Assembly: GCA_029207755.1 (NCBI GenBank)
Contig: JARCOQ010000004.1
Location: 37,949,685-38,013,684, forward strand
Length of the DNA: 64,000 nt
Source of the DNA: Chamaea fasciata
Taxonomy: Eukaryota; Chordata; Aves; Passeriformes; Sylviidae
Reading direction: 5' to 3'
The first letter of the stretch is position 1, and each line of letters starts with the position of its first letter. The notes below the pieces were generated by a model. That model made no database searches. It was not told the DNA's origin and saw only the letters and a program-made list of their open reading frames with translations. This document shows, one piece after another, positions 24,001-37,724 of the stretch. The position numbers were made by a program, and so were the translations under genes.

Positions 24001-27000
24001 TTTCTTTCACTTTTCCCTGCCTCTGAGAATATATAGTCTTTATAGCTAACCTCCACTGGCTTTTTTATTGCTAGAAATTGGGCTGTTTAAGTATATGGCT
24101 TTATGGATACCAGAAGAACACTTCTTAAACTTTTTATCCAAATGAATAAATGTTTATGAGATCAGTTTATTGCACATGCCATTTATTTATATTTTTTCCT
24201 GCTTATGCTTTAGTAACAGAAAAACCTATATTTAAGTAATAATCTTGTGCAAAACAAATATGAGTTCCTACATATTATGGAGTATATTTACAACAGAACA
24301 GGGCAAAATTTTATTTCATAGAAGGAGATTATAAAAATAAAAAACTGTGGCAGAGCAGACATACAGGAAGAAAGAGACATATTCCTTCTCTGTTTCACCA
24401 AACATGCCTGCCCATGTCAAGGCCACAGAGGTTTCATTGCCTACTTCCCTCGCAAACAAGCAACTGCCTGTGAAAAGAGTGGGATCAGTCAGTTTGGTGC
24501 AGATTTTTGTAGGGGTTTATGTCACTGAAGCAGTTGGAAAGCACACGGAAAGAAGAGATTCACAGCTCATTAGGAGTTCTTTCGTGTCATATGAAGACCT
24601 GTATGGGAGAAGCCAGTTGTGTATTAAAATTATTGACTCCTGAGTTCCAAAACTTTCCATCACCACCAAATCTAGCAGAGCCTGATACCTTTCACTGTTA
24701 AATCGAGTATTTAGAGTTGTCCAAGCTGACACTTTGTCTATAACGGAGACCACTTCTGAACATTCTATGGCCTATACAAAATTTTCAGTCCCATTTACTA
24801 AAATTTTTTAAACAGAGTATTTTTGAGGAATGTCAGTTGTCACTAGCATTAATCTTGATGGCTCCAGATAGCCATGCCATTCAGGCAAACATTTCCTGTG
24901 AACATTTTTGTGCTCTGTACAGAAGTTTTTTCATTGGAATCTCATGCTTTACTCCATCAGGACTGCTTGCATGGCATTACTGCTTTAATTTTCAAAACCA
25001 TGGGTTTTTTTCTGAAAGACACACTTTAACTCTTTTACACTGAAAGAAAACACACATCTTTAAAACTAATCTTTGTGTTGAATGCTTCATGGAATAAATT
25101 ATTTTGAAGATGAGACTAATAACAGTGTATTCAGCCAAGAAAAATGTAAAAGAAATGTGGGGGCAGAAAAAAGAGCACTGCAGTTAGAGAATCCAGAAAT
25201 AAGTTAAATATTTAAAACTAAAATTCTTACTGTATAAATAAGACAATACAAAATTAAACAAAAATAATCTGTTTACTTTTTTGTCACTATACTCTCTGTA
25301 AGAAATCTTGCTTCTTTAAAGTGCTGATGCACAAACCTGTGAATGTGTGTGACAATGAACTACAATCACCTGGTAAAATCCACAATTGCAACATCAGATC
25401 TCATTCACAAGAATCACATGAAGACAGAGGTACTCCAGGGAGGAAGGATTTTGTCTCCCAAAAGCTTCACAAACTTAAAAAAAAACAAAGCTTGAAAAAG
25501 AAATCAGAAATAAAAGACAAAAAATAAATCAAGAATCCTACTGAGAAGAGAGATATATTTTTATGTCAAGAGAAAAGTTGTGCTGTCAATACGGGCTTGA
25601 TGCAGAAAACCACACTGAACCTTTTTCAGAGGTAGAAATACAGGCAGCAAAATATGGCCAGTTACGAAGTTTTAACATTTGTAAGAATGCATTTTTAGTT
25701 ATAAAATTTGAAAGCAAAAGTAAATTAAACATTCCATCCCCATGATATTTTTAAATCATCACCTAAAAAGTCCAAGTCCTAAGATTTATGGTTCTCTTTT
25801 ATATATATACATATATTTATAATTCCAGGAAGAATAGAGGTCAGCACATACATATGAAGAATTTTAATTTGAGAAAAGAAATTTACATTTGGCATAATGA
25901 ACAGATTCAGAGAATTCATAGCTAATTATACTTTCTCCTTTCTTCGCAATACTTATTATTAAATAGATACAAAAAAAGAGCAGAATCATCCACAGATAAC
26001 CTACTAATGTGTAGGGTGTTGTTCAGCTCAATCAGCTCAATCTTTGATGCACTCATAAATGTGGATTTCAAGAATGTTTTGAGCATCTGTGACACTTGTT
26101 TCTACTGCTATGCATTTGTGACAGATGGGTCTTATTTCCTCTTCATGGTAAATACATTTTTCCTTCACCATAACGCAATGCAAACACTTCCTCAACAACA
26201 ACAGCAACAAAAAAAAAATATAGATGAAGAAAAATAATATGTCAAAAGAGTACCCACAGAAGGATTTATATAAAGAAAATGTTCCTAGCCTCAAGGACAT
26301 GATGGCACAACAATACTTTAACCTTCATTGTTTGTCAGTGCAATAAGAAACACATGAATGAAAATGATATAAGTACTGCAAAACAAGAAAGGATTCCATT
26401 TTAAACTAGGATTGAAATATTCTTTATTTCATAATCTTCCTGCGAGAAAATCATACATTTTGTGTCACAATCACATATAAATTTTACACAGAGCTTCTGT
26501 AAAAATTGTTTGGGGTTTTTTTTATTTTTTACTCTTACTTTAATCTCTCCTCAGAAAACACCTGTGAATGCCTAGAGGACCAACAAAATAGCATAAATGT
26601 TACTTGTAATACATCCTTGCTGTCTGTGAACATTTCCAGGATGTACCCTGAACTCTCAATATCCAAGTGAGCATTTTAGGAATCTTGAAAAGAAATCTGA
26701 AAACCTTCTGCACTAAGCACCAAGATAACAATTGCAAAACTGATAACTAATGGGCAATTAAACATAGCACAAAGGTGAGCAGCAAGTTTCCTGATTTTCA
26801 GGGAATAGCCCCTATCATCACTGGGCTCTAGGGTCTATCTCTGGCACAGGTGCTTTGCTTCTGGTGAAACACGAGGAAAGGAGAAAGTGCTGTCTACAGA
26901 GCAGGTTGCTGGCTGCTGTAGTGACATTTTCTGGACATGCAAACGGCACTGGGAAAAATCTGGGGGCAGAGATTTGACACTGGAGTCCTACACAGCAAAA

Positions 27001-27689
27001 TCCATTTGCCGCTAGGACCCTAGGACAGAGAAATGGGAGCCCTAGCCTAGTCTGCAAAGCTTTCAGCTGACAGGATTTCAGCCTGAAACTGAGTTGGTTA
27101 CTCCTTGTACAGTTTAGGCATATATTGGGTAGCCTGGCTTTTGGTACTTGAAACAATCAACTTTTAAGCCCATCTAGGAATACTTCAGCAGACACATGGG
27201 TGCCAGAGTAGTTTTGCTAGTGGAAAGATTTGTTCACAGAAACTTCAGTTAATTTCAGACAAGGTAGCCAGAATGGGAAAAATTTTATTCTGTTTTTCTG
27301 AATGTAAGCCATGAAAGTGGTAGTTAAATGCCTGTTTTGTGAAATTGGGCACTGACCCTTAGTTGTGTCTCTCTGCTAGGTGGAGCTGACACAGGAAAAG
27401 TATCCACCAATTCCTTGGCCATCTAACAGAGAGGTCTCAGCTACATCACTCTGGGTGGCCATGTATTTTTATACTAACCATAGCAAGAGAAGCTAAACTA
27501 AAAGAACAGATCCAAGCAGCCTTGCTGGAATTTATCCAAAGCTCATCATAGCTTATACCATCACTTGAAATGCAAAATGTGTGATTCTGCTATCTACCTT
27601 TGGCACACCATAGAAGAGTACACACAGATAATCCTACATAAGTAGTAAAATAACTCTAGCAAAGATGCTGTGAAAAAAAATTATCCTGA
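18077..27689. other. Intergenic, no gene recognised
   Basis: This long AT-rich stretch lies between ALDH1A1 and the first CR1 fragment. Several open frames of 60-191 codons occur on both strands, but none has a recognisable domain, conserved motif or exon-like flanks. The region 18280-18600 is pyrimidine-rich and 26820-27150 is less AT-rich; either may be an old repeat I cannot name. A triplicated 13-mer is listed separately. Confidence 0.6.
18624..18713. repeat. Triplicated 13-mer CTTGTTAGACAAC
   Basis: Exact copies of CTTGTTAGACAAC occur at 18624-18636, 18672-18684 and 18701-18713, separated by A/C-rich spacers that themselves repeat ACAA and CAATT. The spacing is uneven (48 and 29 bases), so this is a decayed tandem repeat or a small local duplication. 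Confidence 0.75.
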
Positions 27690-28757
27690 TGATGAAAATG
27701 AGAAGAATGGAGAACTGGCTGAATGGTAGATATCAAAGGCTGATAATCAGTGGCACAGGGGGTAGTTGGAGGCCTGTGGTTATAGATGTCTGTCAAAGTC
27801 CAGTATTGGGTCCAGTATCAATATCTTCAGTGAAGGGGCAGATGCCTCCTAAGCAAGTTCACTGATGACTCCAAGCTGGGAGAAGTGGTTGACACCCACG
27901 TGCTGTGCAGCTCTTCAGAGGGTCCTCAACAGGCAGGAGAAATGGGCAGAGAGGAACGTTCTGACATACAGCAGGGGCAAATGCAGGATCCTGCGCCTAG
28001 GGAGGAGCCACTCCATGCACCAGCACATGCTGGGGGCTGACCTGCTGGGAGAGCTGCTCTGTGGAGAAGGACCTGGAGATCCTGGTGGACAACAAGCTGT
28101 CCATGAGCCAGCAGTGTGCCCTTGTGGCCAAGAGGGCCAGTATTGTCCTGGGGTGCATTAGGAAGAGCTCTGTCAGCAGCTCCAGGGAGGTGATCCTGCC
28201 CCTCTACTGAGCCCTGGTGAGGCACATCTGGAGTGCAGCTGTGTCCAGCTCTGGGCTCAGTACAACAAGGACATGGAGCTCCTAGAATGGGTCCAGGAGA
28301 GGCGGACAAAGATGATCGAGGGACCAGAGCATCTCTCTTAGGAGGAAAGGCTCAGGGTTATGGGCCTGCTCAGCCTCAAGAAAAGACAACTGAGAGGAGA
28401 TCACATCAATGTAAGTACCTGCAGGGAGGGTGCCAAAAGGATGGAGCTGGACTCTTTTTAGTGGTGCTGAGCAACATGACAAGGGACAATGGGCAGAAGC
28501 TAATGCACAGGAAATTCCACCTGAATAAAGAAACTTCTTTACTGCATGGGTGGTCATGCACTGGATTAGATTGCCCAGAGAGGCTGTGGAGTCTCTCTCG
28601 CTGGAGGAAAACTATTTAAGAACCGTCTGGATACAATCCTGTGCTATGTGCTCTGGGATGACCATGCTTGCTCGGGGAGATTGGACCAGATGACCCATTG
28701 TGGTCCCTTCCAAACAGAACTGTTCTTATGATTCTGTGATCCTGTGATTCTATGATG
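27690..28757 (+). mobile_element. CR1 LINE fragment, 3' part of reverse transcriptase plus 3' end
   Basis: Conceptual translation across several frames recovers pieces of the CR1 reverse transcriptase. These are an N-W-L-x-G-R-x-Q-R-L segment near 27715, a degraded G-P-V loop near 27805, an F-T-D-D remnant of the YADD catalytic box near 27860, and W-A-E-R-N near 27945. Downstream come L-L-G-E-L-L and D-P-G-G-Q-Q-A from a shifted frame, then V-I-L-P-L-Y near 28190. The copy ends in repeats of TGATTCTGTGATCC, the typical CR1 3' terminus, at about 28724-28757. It is 5'-truncated, with frameshifts and stops, so it is inactive. CR1 is the dominant LINE of birds. Confidence 0.9.
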
Positions 28758-31700
28758 ATGCTGGGTTTTATATTCACACTTTACTGGAATTTGTTTTCCC
28801 GATTTCTTGCTGTAAAATTCCAGTACTATTTTATTTTTCTTGTGACTTACAAAAGACAAAACAAATTTACTCCACACTGCATAGTGGTAGCTAGAGGCTA
28901 GGTTACTTGGATTTGTTCTGTTGCAGAAATTTCCTGGAGGGAGTATTGTTTCCTGATGTACATTTATTTGTTGTAGTCAACTGAAAAAAAAAAGTGGGAA
29001 TTGGGTATAATTGTTGTGCATGATACCTGACTGTTCTGCTTTTGACTGAATGAGAACAGAATCCCTTCTGCATTTTTTTTTTTTTTTTTTTTTTTTTTTG
29101 TGTGTCTGTGTGTCTGTGTGTCTGTGTGTGTTAGAGAATGGAAATGTGAAGTCTGAAGTATTCTTGAACTTGTTCACACATAATGTGGAAAATTCTGAAG
29201 GGATATGTGCCTTCATATACCTCCTGAAAGAGATGTTTCAGCTTTTTAAAACAGTTTTGTGTTTACCTTCATAGACAGTTCGTGTGAGGCAGGACAATCC
29301 CTTTGCCCTATTCTGTAACAGCTTATAAAGGCTGTGGATTTTTCTTTAATCATATCTTTGCATGTAACCTCTCATTCCTGTGGTGTTTCAGCCATTACAG
29401 ATTCACCGTGATATGAATTCTTTGCAGAGTTTTTTGTTACTTCTGCTGAAGGAGCACCAGTTTACAGTTTATCTGAGCATCATTGCTGGGCAAAAAATTT
29501 CCCAAATTATCCTCCATAAGACTTATCTCTCTGAATATTACTACGTATCTATACATTTATTCAGGAAAAGGAAAATCAGTGCTTAATCAATACTTAGTTA
29601 TTTTAAACCAGACATGTAAGACAGAGGGCATTGGGGTTTTTTTGACCAAATAGAAGATTCTGAAATTAAAATTTCCTTTGATGAGTTTGGAGCTTACCTT
29701 TTCTATATACTTATAAATAATGTTTAAATAGGGCTTTCTGAACAAGCATCACATTTAGTCATATTTTTAGTGAGAGAATAGATGGACTATTTTTGTCTAA
29801 AAATCACCTGTAAGTCAGATTTTATGATTCAGCAATGTTGATTTAAAAGCAGAAATCAAAAGACTGATTCCCAAGGAGTTACAGTACCAGTTATTTTCTT
29901 TAATTAATGTTGGAAAGGTTTTTGACCCTGAATTTTCCTTTGCACTATTTCAGATGCCCAGAAATTTTCTTATTTCTTTTTAATAGCCACAGAACAGCAG
30001 ACATGTACCACTGGCATCAGCTGAAACATCATATGAGCAGACTTCTGGCACTTCTACAAATTTCCAGTTGATCTGAAATAATTAGCAGCCTTAATTCTGT
30101 CAACTTTTATGGGATTGAGTAGGAAGGATTTATTCTTTCCTAAGGCAATTACTCACAGAGTTGGTGGGAATTATCTTATGTTGTTCTGACCTCTACTGGA
30201 GAGAAGACAAAGGCACATGTAATTTTTTTAATTTTTTTTTTTAATGAGGCAAGGGGAAGGGAAAGAGAGAAAAGCACTTTTTACTTCACTGTAAGCTTTA
30301 AAACCATTTCTTATTATGCATACAGGTAATAGATTAATACGCATCTGATGGTCCATATCAGTGTGAAACTAAAGGTTAGGTACTCACAAACCTAGATGCT
30401 CACTTATTAGTAGCTCCTAGTTAGATTGGAGCAGCTTTGCAGTGGGAGCCTCACAAACAGAAAAAAAGTCTAAGCTACCTCAAAATGTTCACAAATGGAC
30501 ATGAAATTTCATAATGAAAAATGTTGGAAATAAAGAAGTGGCTAGGCAGATTTTTTAAAAAATATGTTGAATTAAAATTAAATTCAGCAATTATTAAAGC
30601 GAGGACATGAAGTGTCCTTCTGCAGTCAATGAACATAAAATGCTGGATTATGATCTCTATTTTTAAGTGATAGAGTGAATAGGGTAGAAGCTAAACTAAA
30701 AGTGATGTTCACAGTTACTAAGGAAGAAAGGCAAAGAGCAAGATTTCAGGAGAGAGAGAAATACAAGGAATTGTGGGTCCATTTCATCAAGTTAATATAC
30801 TAACAAGAAAAGTATGACATATTTGTCTTTCTTCAGTTGAATCTGGTGAACTACTGTTTCCTAGTGACAAACTGTTTCCTAGTTCAAACACTGTGGAATA
30901 TAAAAATACAGAGGGCATTTTACCAACCAAGTTTAATTGGGTGAGAGGCACCTTCAAATAAAGAGACAAGGTAAAGGTGAAATTCAAAGAGTTAATGAGT
31001 GCCTTTTAGAAAGCATTAGAGTCCTATCAGGGATACCATATAATTTTTAAAAGTAAACATAGCCAGCCCGGGTTCATTTCGGTAAAGGCCTAAATAACCA
31101 TATATATAACTAGTGACATTCTAGTGGTGTTCTGCAAAACTGCATATGGAACTGATTTTAGGACGAGATAAATGCTCTGACTTAATTAAGAGCCAAAGGA
31201 AGGGTACTGAGACTTCTTTCATCTATACATACGAACAGGAATGAAATGATGGATCCCATGTGTAAAACAATAAGTCCTACGGTCAGAAAAATACTGCCTG
31301 GCTGGTCTGAACTTTCAACAACACTGGTTATACACAGAGCCTCTCCTCCTGCCTCAGCCATGGTATGACCATCCCAGCACAGTGCCTCTAGTGTAATATG
31401 CATGTCTAACACAAAGGGATTGCCAGTTTCACAGAAAGAGCATGGATATGTTTAATGAACTGAGAGGGTGTGCAGACATGCTTTGTCTTTTCTATCCCAG
31501 ATATAAAGGATATCATAAAGGGGCATAAAGGAACAGCAACTGCGCTGCTGCCCTCTGGAAGAGGCTTACAAGCCTCTCAAGCAAGCAGATAAGGTGGCAG
31601 CTCAGGAAAAAAAAAACAGATCCTGCTTCTGCTATGTTGGATTGGGACATGGGACATAGTTGGACCAGCTTGTCACCAGGGAAGTGGAACTACAGACACC

Positions 31701-32640
31701 ATCACAATGCTGCACAGAAAAGGGAAAGAAAGTCAATTCCCTCTTCTCATCAGTATCTGTCTGCTCTTCAATGATTATGTTGCAACGTTCTATGGAAGCA
31801 TTACTAAAAGCCTGGTTGAAAGGGAAACCAAACCACAGGCCAAGCCAAGGTTAGAGACGGCTCCATACTGACAATGTTTGTATCTCTGCTGAAGGAATCT
31901 GTGGGAGACAGCCCAGAGATTTAAGTCTTCCTTGATTTGAGACAATGTTTAGAAGATGGGGGCCCACAGGTTGGTGACCAAGATTCCCAGTGACTTCAGC
32001 ATCCTGATGTGAAGGGAATGGCCGGGGTAGAGTGGATGATGCCTAAAGATTTTTTGCTTTTTATATATTTGCAGTTTTGTAGATTTTTTAAATGTAGCTG
32101 TACAGTTTTTAACACTTTCTTACACTTTAGAATGGCAGGTTACCCTTTCTCACACATTTATGCCAGCGCCTTAAAATTCTGTTTAGTCTTATTTTCAAGA
32201 AAATAATGTCTAACAAGGACACCCAGTTTTGCATCAGCATTTAGGAGACATAACAAAATACAGGGTGGGAGAACCCTTGGAGTCTCTCCAATAGGGAATG
32301 TCCAAGGTTGAGTTACCGGGACAACCAATCTTCTATTGGATGTACCTGCTAGATATACTAATTAATTAAACTCATTAAAAGTGTGGAAACCCAATACTGT
32401 GAATGCACATACAGATATATTTTATGCACCTGAAAGCTTTCATTGAAGAACTTTTCATTATATTACCACTTTAATATTGTTTGGAAAGTTTTCCTTTTGA
32501 TTCCAGGTGACAGGGAGCTGCCTGGACAATGCACCTTAATCACAGGCTTTTCATTTTCCTGGGAGGCAATACTGAAGCAGAAGAGGAGACCAGATTTTAG
32601 CACATAACATCCTTTGGAACTTAGGACATCAGCTGTTGAA
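28758..32640. other. Intergenic, simple repeats only
   Basis: AT-rich sequence with one poly-T plus TGTGTGTC microsatellite (listed separately). Nothing else was identified; no exon of either flanking gene matches here. Confidence 0.6.
29073..29131. repeat. Poly-T tract followed by (TGTGTGTC)n microsatellite
   Basis: A run of 27 T (29073-29099) is followed by about four 8-base units of TGTGTGTC type to 29131. On the - strand this reads as a repeat ending in poly-A. No LINE or SINE body is visible next to it. Confidence 0.92.
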
Positions 32641-32664
32641 AGATAGATAGACAGACAGACAGAC

Positions 32665-32697
<33 letters not shown>
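32641..32697. repeat. GATA/GACA tetranucleotide microsatellite
   Basis: About 57 bases of tandem tetranucleotides: GATA units, then a block of about four GACA units, then about eight GATA units. GATA/GACA arrays are the core of the Bkm-type repeats described on vertebrate sex chromosomes, which fits a Z-linked locus. A single short array has no known function. Confidence 0.95.
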
Positions 32698-32699
<2 letters not shown>

Positions 32700-33469
32700 T
32701 AGATTTACTCCTAGTCTGCCTAGTGATGAAAGGAACATCTTATTATACATGCAGATGGTAGGCACTAAAATTCTCTGAAAGCTGCTATTTATAGTAAATT
32801 GTCACTGTGCCCCAGAGTATTTCACTTCCAATACATGTTGTGCCACTTCCCTCTGTTTCTGGAAATGACAGAATGCTTGTTTTCCACTGTGCAGCAATGT
32901 TCATTTGAGGATAGGAAACACCAAGTGTGAAGGAGATTATTTTGGCAGATAATATTAGAGAGCACAGCTTACAAACAGAGAATGCCCATCTGCGTGGAGC
33001 GCACAGAGGCAGCAGTGGCACAGACAGAATTGTCAGCCTGCTTTTATGTGGTAGGACTGAGGGCAATACTGACAGTACGAAACTGCTTGTTAAAAAAAAA
33101 CAGCAAACACTTCTCTGTTTTTAATCTAGTTGCAGCTGGAACATAGCTGATTCATGGTCCTTCAGCATCGTTGTGGTGTGTGGTCATCAGAGATGCTGGA
33201 AGGTGCCAGAATGGTGCAATACACTGGCAACCAGAACATGCCTTTAAAACTGTAGAAGACATTTTAGAGTCTTTCAATCCTAGTCATTTACACGTTAAAG
33301 ACTTTAAAAACACAGTTACATGTCTCAAAACACAGTCAAGGGCACAGAAGGAATGTGTCATAAGATAGACCACCACAGCAGGAACTTGAGTTAAAAAAAT
33401 ATGACAGGAAGGTACTAATTCCAGGCCTGGAGAGGTGAGAACTGGTTTTCAGTATATGGCTGACATATC
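32698..33469. other. Intergenic, no gene recognised
   Basis: Unremarkable sequence. Open frames on both strands near 32785-33124 overlap one another and show no domain. Confidence 0.6.
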
Positions 33470-33790
33470 TGGACAAAAATTCCCAGTGTGGCAGACTGTG
33501 GGAAAGTAATAAATGTGTTATCCCCGGAAGAACAGTTATTGGATCCCCACCACTGAGAACACCAAAGTGAAAAAGAACCAGTAGGATGCCCCTGTATCCA
33601 TGGGTAGTGACTATCTTCAGCTTGATCTCTCTCTGTCTTTCTCTCTCTCTCCCCATCTCCAGCCCTACCACCTCTCTTTTATAAATTTTTATGTCTCTAC
33701 CTCACATTTAGTGTTAAATAAAATCCATATTCTCATCTTATTCTGTGATTCTGTGATCCGTCATATCATTTATTTCAACACATGGTCTAG
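33470..33790 (+). mobile_element. Possible LTR remnant
   Basis: A CT-rich segment (33626-33662) is followed by a TTATAAATTTTT element near 33680 and an AATAAA near 33717. Two TCTGTGAT units follow near 33741-33756. This order of promoter-like, polyadenylation and 3' elements resembles an avian endogenous-retrovirus LTR. No internal viral sequence is present. The TCTGTGAT end could instead be a scrap of a CR1 tail, so the class is uncertain. Confidence 0.35.
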
Positions 33791-36700
33791 TTTGCACTTT
33801 AATTCAGGCAGAGACTTCTCTCACTAATCACATTATAACAACCATCTTACCAGGTTTAGCAGATTTTGGGGAAAATATCCTCAGTGTTTTCAATATGACT
33901 CCTTTAAACAAGTGAGTGCAACTTGCAGACTTTCTTAAATTATTTTTATCCAAAATATCTGGACCCATGGCCCCATCTGCAGAGTAGTTCTTAGGTGATT
34001 TAATAAAAAAGTCTTGAAATATCACATTTACTTTCAACTAGTAATAAATCAATCCCATGTTAATTATAATGAAATTTTGTTACATATTTTCATGCTGTAA
34101 GGATCAGATTGTTATTTTATATAAGTTGCAGTTTAGATTGAGATCATCTTTTTATAGGTTATTGGTGTTTCACTCAAGAACTGGCCGTCATACTTTGAAA
34201 ACTTATGAAATTATTTGAGAAGATTTTGTTTCCTATAATTATTTCCAGGTCTTTAAAAATGTCTCTCTTTTTTTTATTTACGTTTAAAAATCCAAGGCTC
34301 ATTCCTTATCAGTGATCCAATCTAATCCTCCCAATCATCTGTTAGCCACTTCCCTCTCTTTTAGTTCATTGCATGAAAATAGTTTTTTGCTTGTGGATCA
34401 ATCACTTGAGATAACTATGTGTACTGTTTTGTGGTCAGAAAGTTCAATATATTAAAATGATAGTTTGGATGGGTAAAATTGATATTGATTGAAAACTATT
34501 GGCTCTAAGAATTATGGAAATCAAATATTTTCAATATAACTGTTTTAATATAACTGATGTAATATTTTGAGACAATGGGTTGTAACTATTATTGACAGAA
34601 AATTACAAAATGGATTTTTTTTCTTATCTATTTCCAAGAAAGAAAGGGTTGTTCTAATTTTTTTATTATTATTAAGTTTTTCACAATCGATTAAGAATGT
34701 GAAATATTAAAAGATTTTCACAGCTGTGGAGAGCTGGCAAAGACACAGAAAATGGAGTCAAATGGTAAGTGATGAACCTTATTTACTGAACATACCATTA
34801 GCTGTGTATGATACCAATGTACACTTGTAAGAATGGATCAAACTGGAAAATCAACCACAGGTATTGGAAATTCTCTTTCCTTTGGCAATTTCCAAAACAA
34901 ATCACCAATATTTTTTGAAAATTTACATACTTGTCTTATTAAGAGTGGAGACTATTATGTAAAAGTGCACAAAACATTTCAACAAAAAGTCAATGACTAA
35001 AACAAGCCTCAAAGTCTGTTATACTATTTTTTATTATTATCTTACTAACACTCCAACAGATGTGATTCATAACTTTCTATGACTATGCACTGCAACTGAG
35101 GAGTTATATCTCAAAAGAAAGCAAAATATTCTGATGTCATATACTAGCTCCTTTCTTTAAATTTTCATGATAAGCAGAATAAAATAGACCTTTGAAGTGC
35201 AGATCAGTACATTCAGCTGTTCCCCAGACACACAGGGAAATTATATTATTCCTACCCTGAATTATTATTCATTCCAAATATCTTCCAGCTTTTTACACTA
35301 ATCTAAAACCTTGTAATAATGTAAGTACAAGCAAATACTTTGCAGAGAATGTTTACACCCAAATATGATACTGGTAGTGTTTTGCATCCTAACATTAACA
35401 ACATTTCCATGTTGTACTGAAATCAAAGCATCACAAAACAGAGCAATGAAATACCTTTACTTCTAAGTCCCAAAGACTAAAAATAAATATGTCATTTTCA
35501 ATCACAGTATCCTGATGAACAACATCTAGCTTTGCTATTGTTAATCATATTGGCTATTACATGCTCATCTCTGCATATACATGTATTTTATGAGAACACA
35601 TTGATGAAAATCTGTACGGCATACAGATCTAACAGAAAGCTCCCCAGAACAATTCCAGCTGCTGAATTCTTTGCTGTGTCTCTCTTCCATTCACAATGTA
35701 AAGCAATCCCACAGAATTAAATACTAGACCCATTAACAATGAGAAAGCCTTTAACATCCACAGAACATTTTCACTCCTGACAGAACAAGAAATCCTTATT
35801 AAGATCTGTATACATGATGTAAACATTCCTCTACATTTTAGGGAACCAGACTGCATTAAAAGTACTTTACAACTCCAATTTACTCCATCACCTCTTGAAA
35901 AACTCCCCAAGCAATAAAATGTCTTTAAACTCAGTCTCTTCACCTTTTCTATTAAAAAATCATCACTTTTCTGAGGAATATCCAGAGTTCTCTTATTATG
36001 AAATGCTAACAAACAATGAACTAAAATCTCTGTTAAATCAGTATTTCAGGATAGATCAAGCCCAGTTTGTAGGAAAAGGGTTTTTTTGAAAGCATGAAAA
36101 CATAACCATAGTGGGTCCTGTGCTTAGCTTCAGTAAGAAAACTGACAATCATTTGTTTCTGGGCTAGAGACATATATGCAGTTTAAAAGTTAATCCTGTT
36201 AGAAAATTTACCAATTAATAAACAGTTTGAATTACTGTGCTTTTTCCATGAGTCTGAAGACCACAGATGAGGAGAAAGATGAAACGACTTACACTGCACT
36301 TATCTGTACTTTCTATAACTTAAAACAAAAGTCTCACAGCACCCCAGCTGCAGATACGACTGTTGTACTCATGCAAGCAGTACAACAGTCAAATAAAGTA
36401 TGAAATGAACTTTGCTTTGGTTAATCCTACCAACCTCTGGCAATTGATATAAGAACTGTTTGAGCTGGAAATTGCATCTGGATCACTGTAGTTTATGGGC
36501 ACTGACAATTCTGGGGGGGTTGGTAAGCCATTTTTAAATAAGATCCACAGTTTGATTAGGTGGAGGTTGTTTTGTGATGTCACAGACTTGCTTTATGCTA
36601 GGATATGGTTAAGTTTTTTCTACTATACAAAATGAATCTGTTATACAGAAGGCCCTCAATGGAATTACGTTTATGTTTTGGAAGACAGTAGGTTGATTAA

Positions 36701-37494
36701 TTTTGTTGTTATTAAGCTTGTGAGCCTTAGAATAATTATTAAGACCAATGTTCTGAAAAAGGAAATAAGATCAGAACAAAAAAAATCGACCTGTTTTATT
36801 GGACTAGGTAATGTCAGCTTGCCCCTGGGCTTACATCTATCCTGTGTTTCCACAAGACCTGTTAGAAAAATAGCCTGTTCCACCCTGGCCTACATAGAGA
36901 CCAATTCAATTATCTAGTCTTAAATTCACAGAGAAGATTGTGCAGTACATATTCTTAGGCAATGTTAAGGGTCTCTATACCACTGGGGAATTTAGGAGAA
37001 ATTAATGAATAGTTGTCTTACCTCCATTCCCCAAATATGTTTTCCTGCACAGGAGATATTCCTTTACCACTCTGATTCTTCAAATTTAATTCTAATCTTT
37101 AAGAATGTGATAAAACTAGTACTAGCTGAAAGTGGTAGTGCAATAGAACTTCAATTTTCTTCATAGTTGCAGGTTTTCTTTTTCCTTTTTAACACTTTTA
37201 CAGAGACTTTAGATGGAATAATGCAGCTTTCCCTAGTTTTGATCCTAGTTTCCCCATTTAAAATCTGAAATCTTTGGCTAAGCATATGTGACCTGCAGAG
37301 GACAAGATATATGCAGGGTTTAACTGGTTCTCATAAACTTTGTATACAGTTGTGTTTTCATTGTAATGTTCTTCTAAGGAAAAGGAAAATATATTAGGGA
37401 CAAATTTTCAAGCTTTTAAGAAAAGTCAACTGAATACAAATTGTTTTCCACTCTTCTAACAATTATCCCCAATAAAAATCTGTAATTTTAGCAA
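33791..37494. other. Intergenic, no gene recognised
   Basis: Very AT-rich sequence with no recognisable exon, repeat family or RNA gene. The overlapping open frames near 35530-36090 are on opposite strands and look like chance. Confidence 0.6.
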
Positions 37495-37724
37495 TTTATT
37501 AATACAAACAACCCATTTTCACAATGCCTTCAAATGCAAGAAGACATATGCCATGCTTTCTTCTGAAGTTCCCATGCTGCAAAAAACCTGAAGCATGTGG
37601 GTTACTTCTATGCACATGAAGATTTACAACAAACATAGTGAGGTTCTGCTCTCACAGGAGTGTCTTTGTGTTTAGGACAACGCTTCTATCCTTCAGTGTA
37701 GTATTATGCTATTGTTAAGGCTCC
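37495..37724 (-). other. TMC1: TMC1 3' UTR (inferred) with polyadenylation signal
   Basis: On the - strand the stop codon is followed after about 225 bases by AATAAA (37500 down to 37495), the first canonical hexamer. A T- and GGGG-containing stretch lies 20-40 bases further. The true mRNA end could be more distal. Confidence 0.4.

Noticed and set aside
26818..27156. 112-codon - strand open frame in a less AT-rich patch
   Set aside because: No motif recognised; possibly an old repeat, but I cannot name it.
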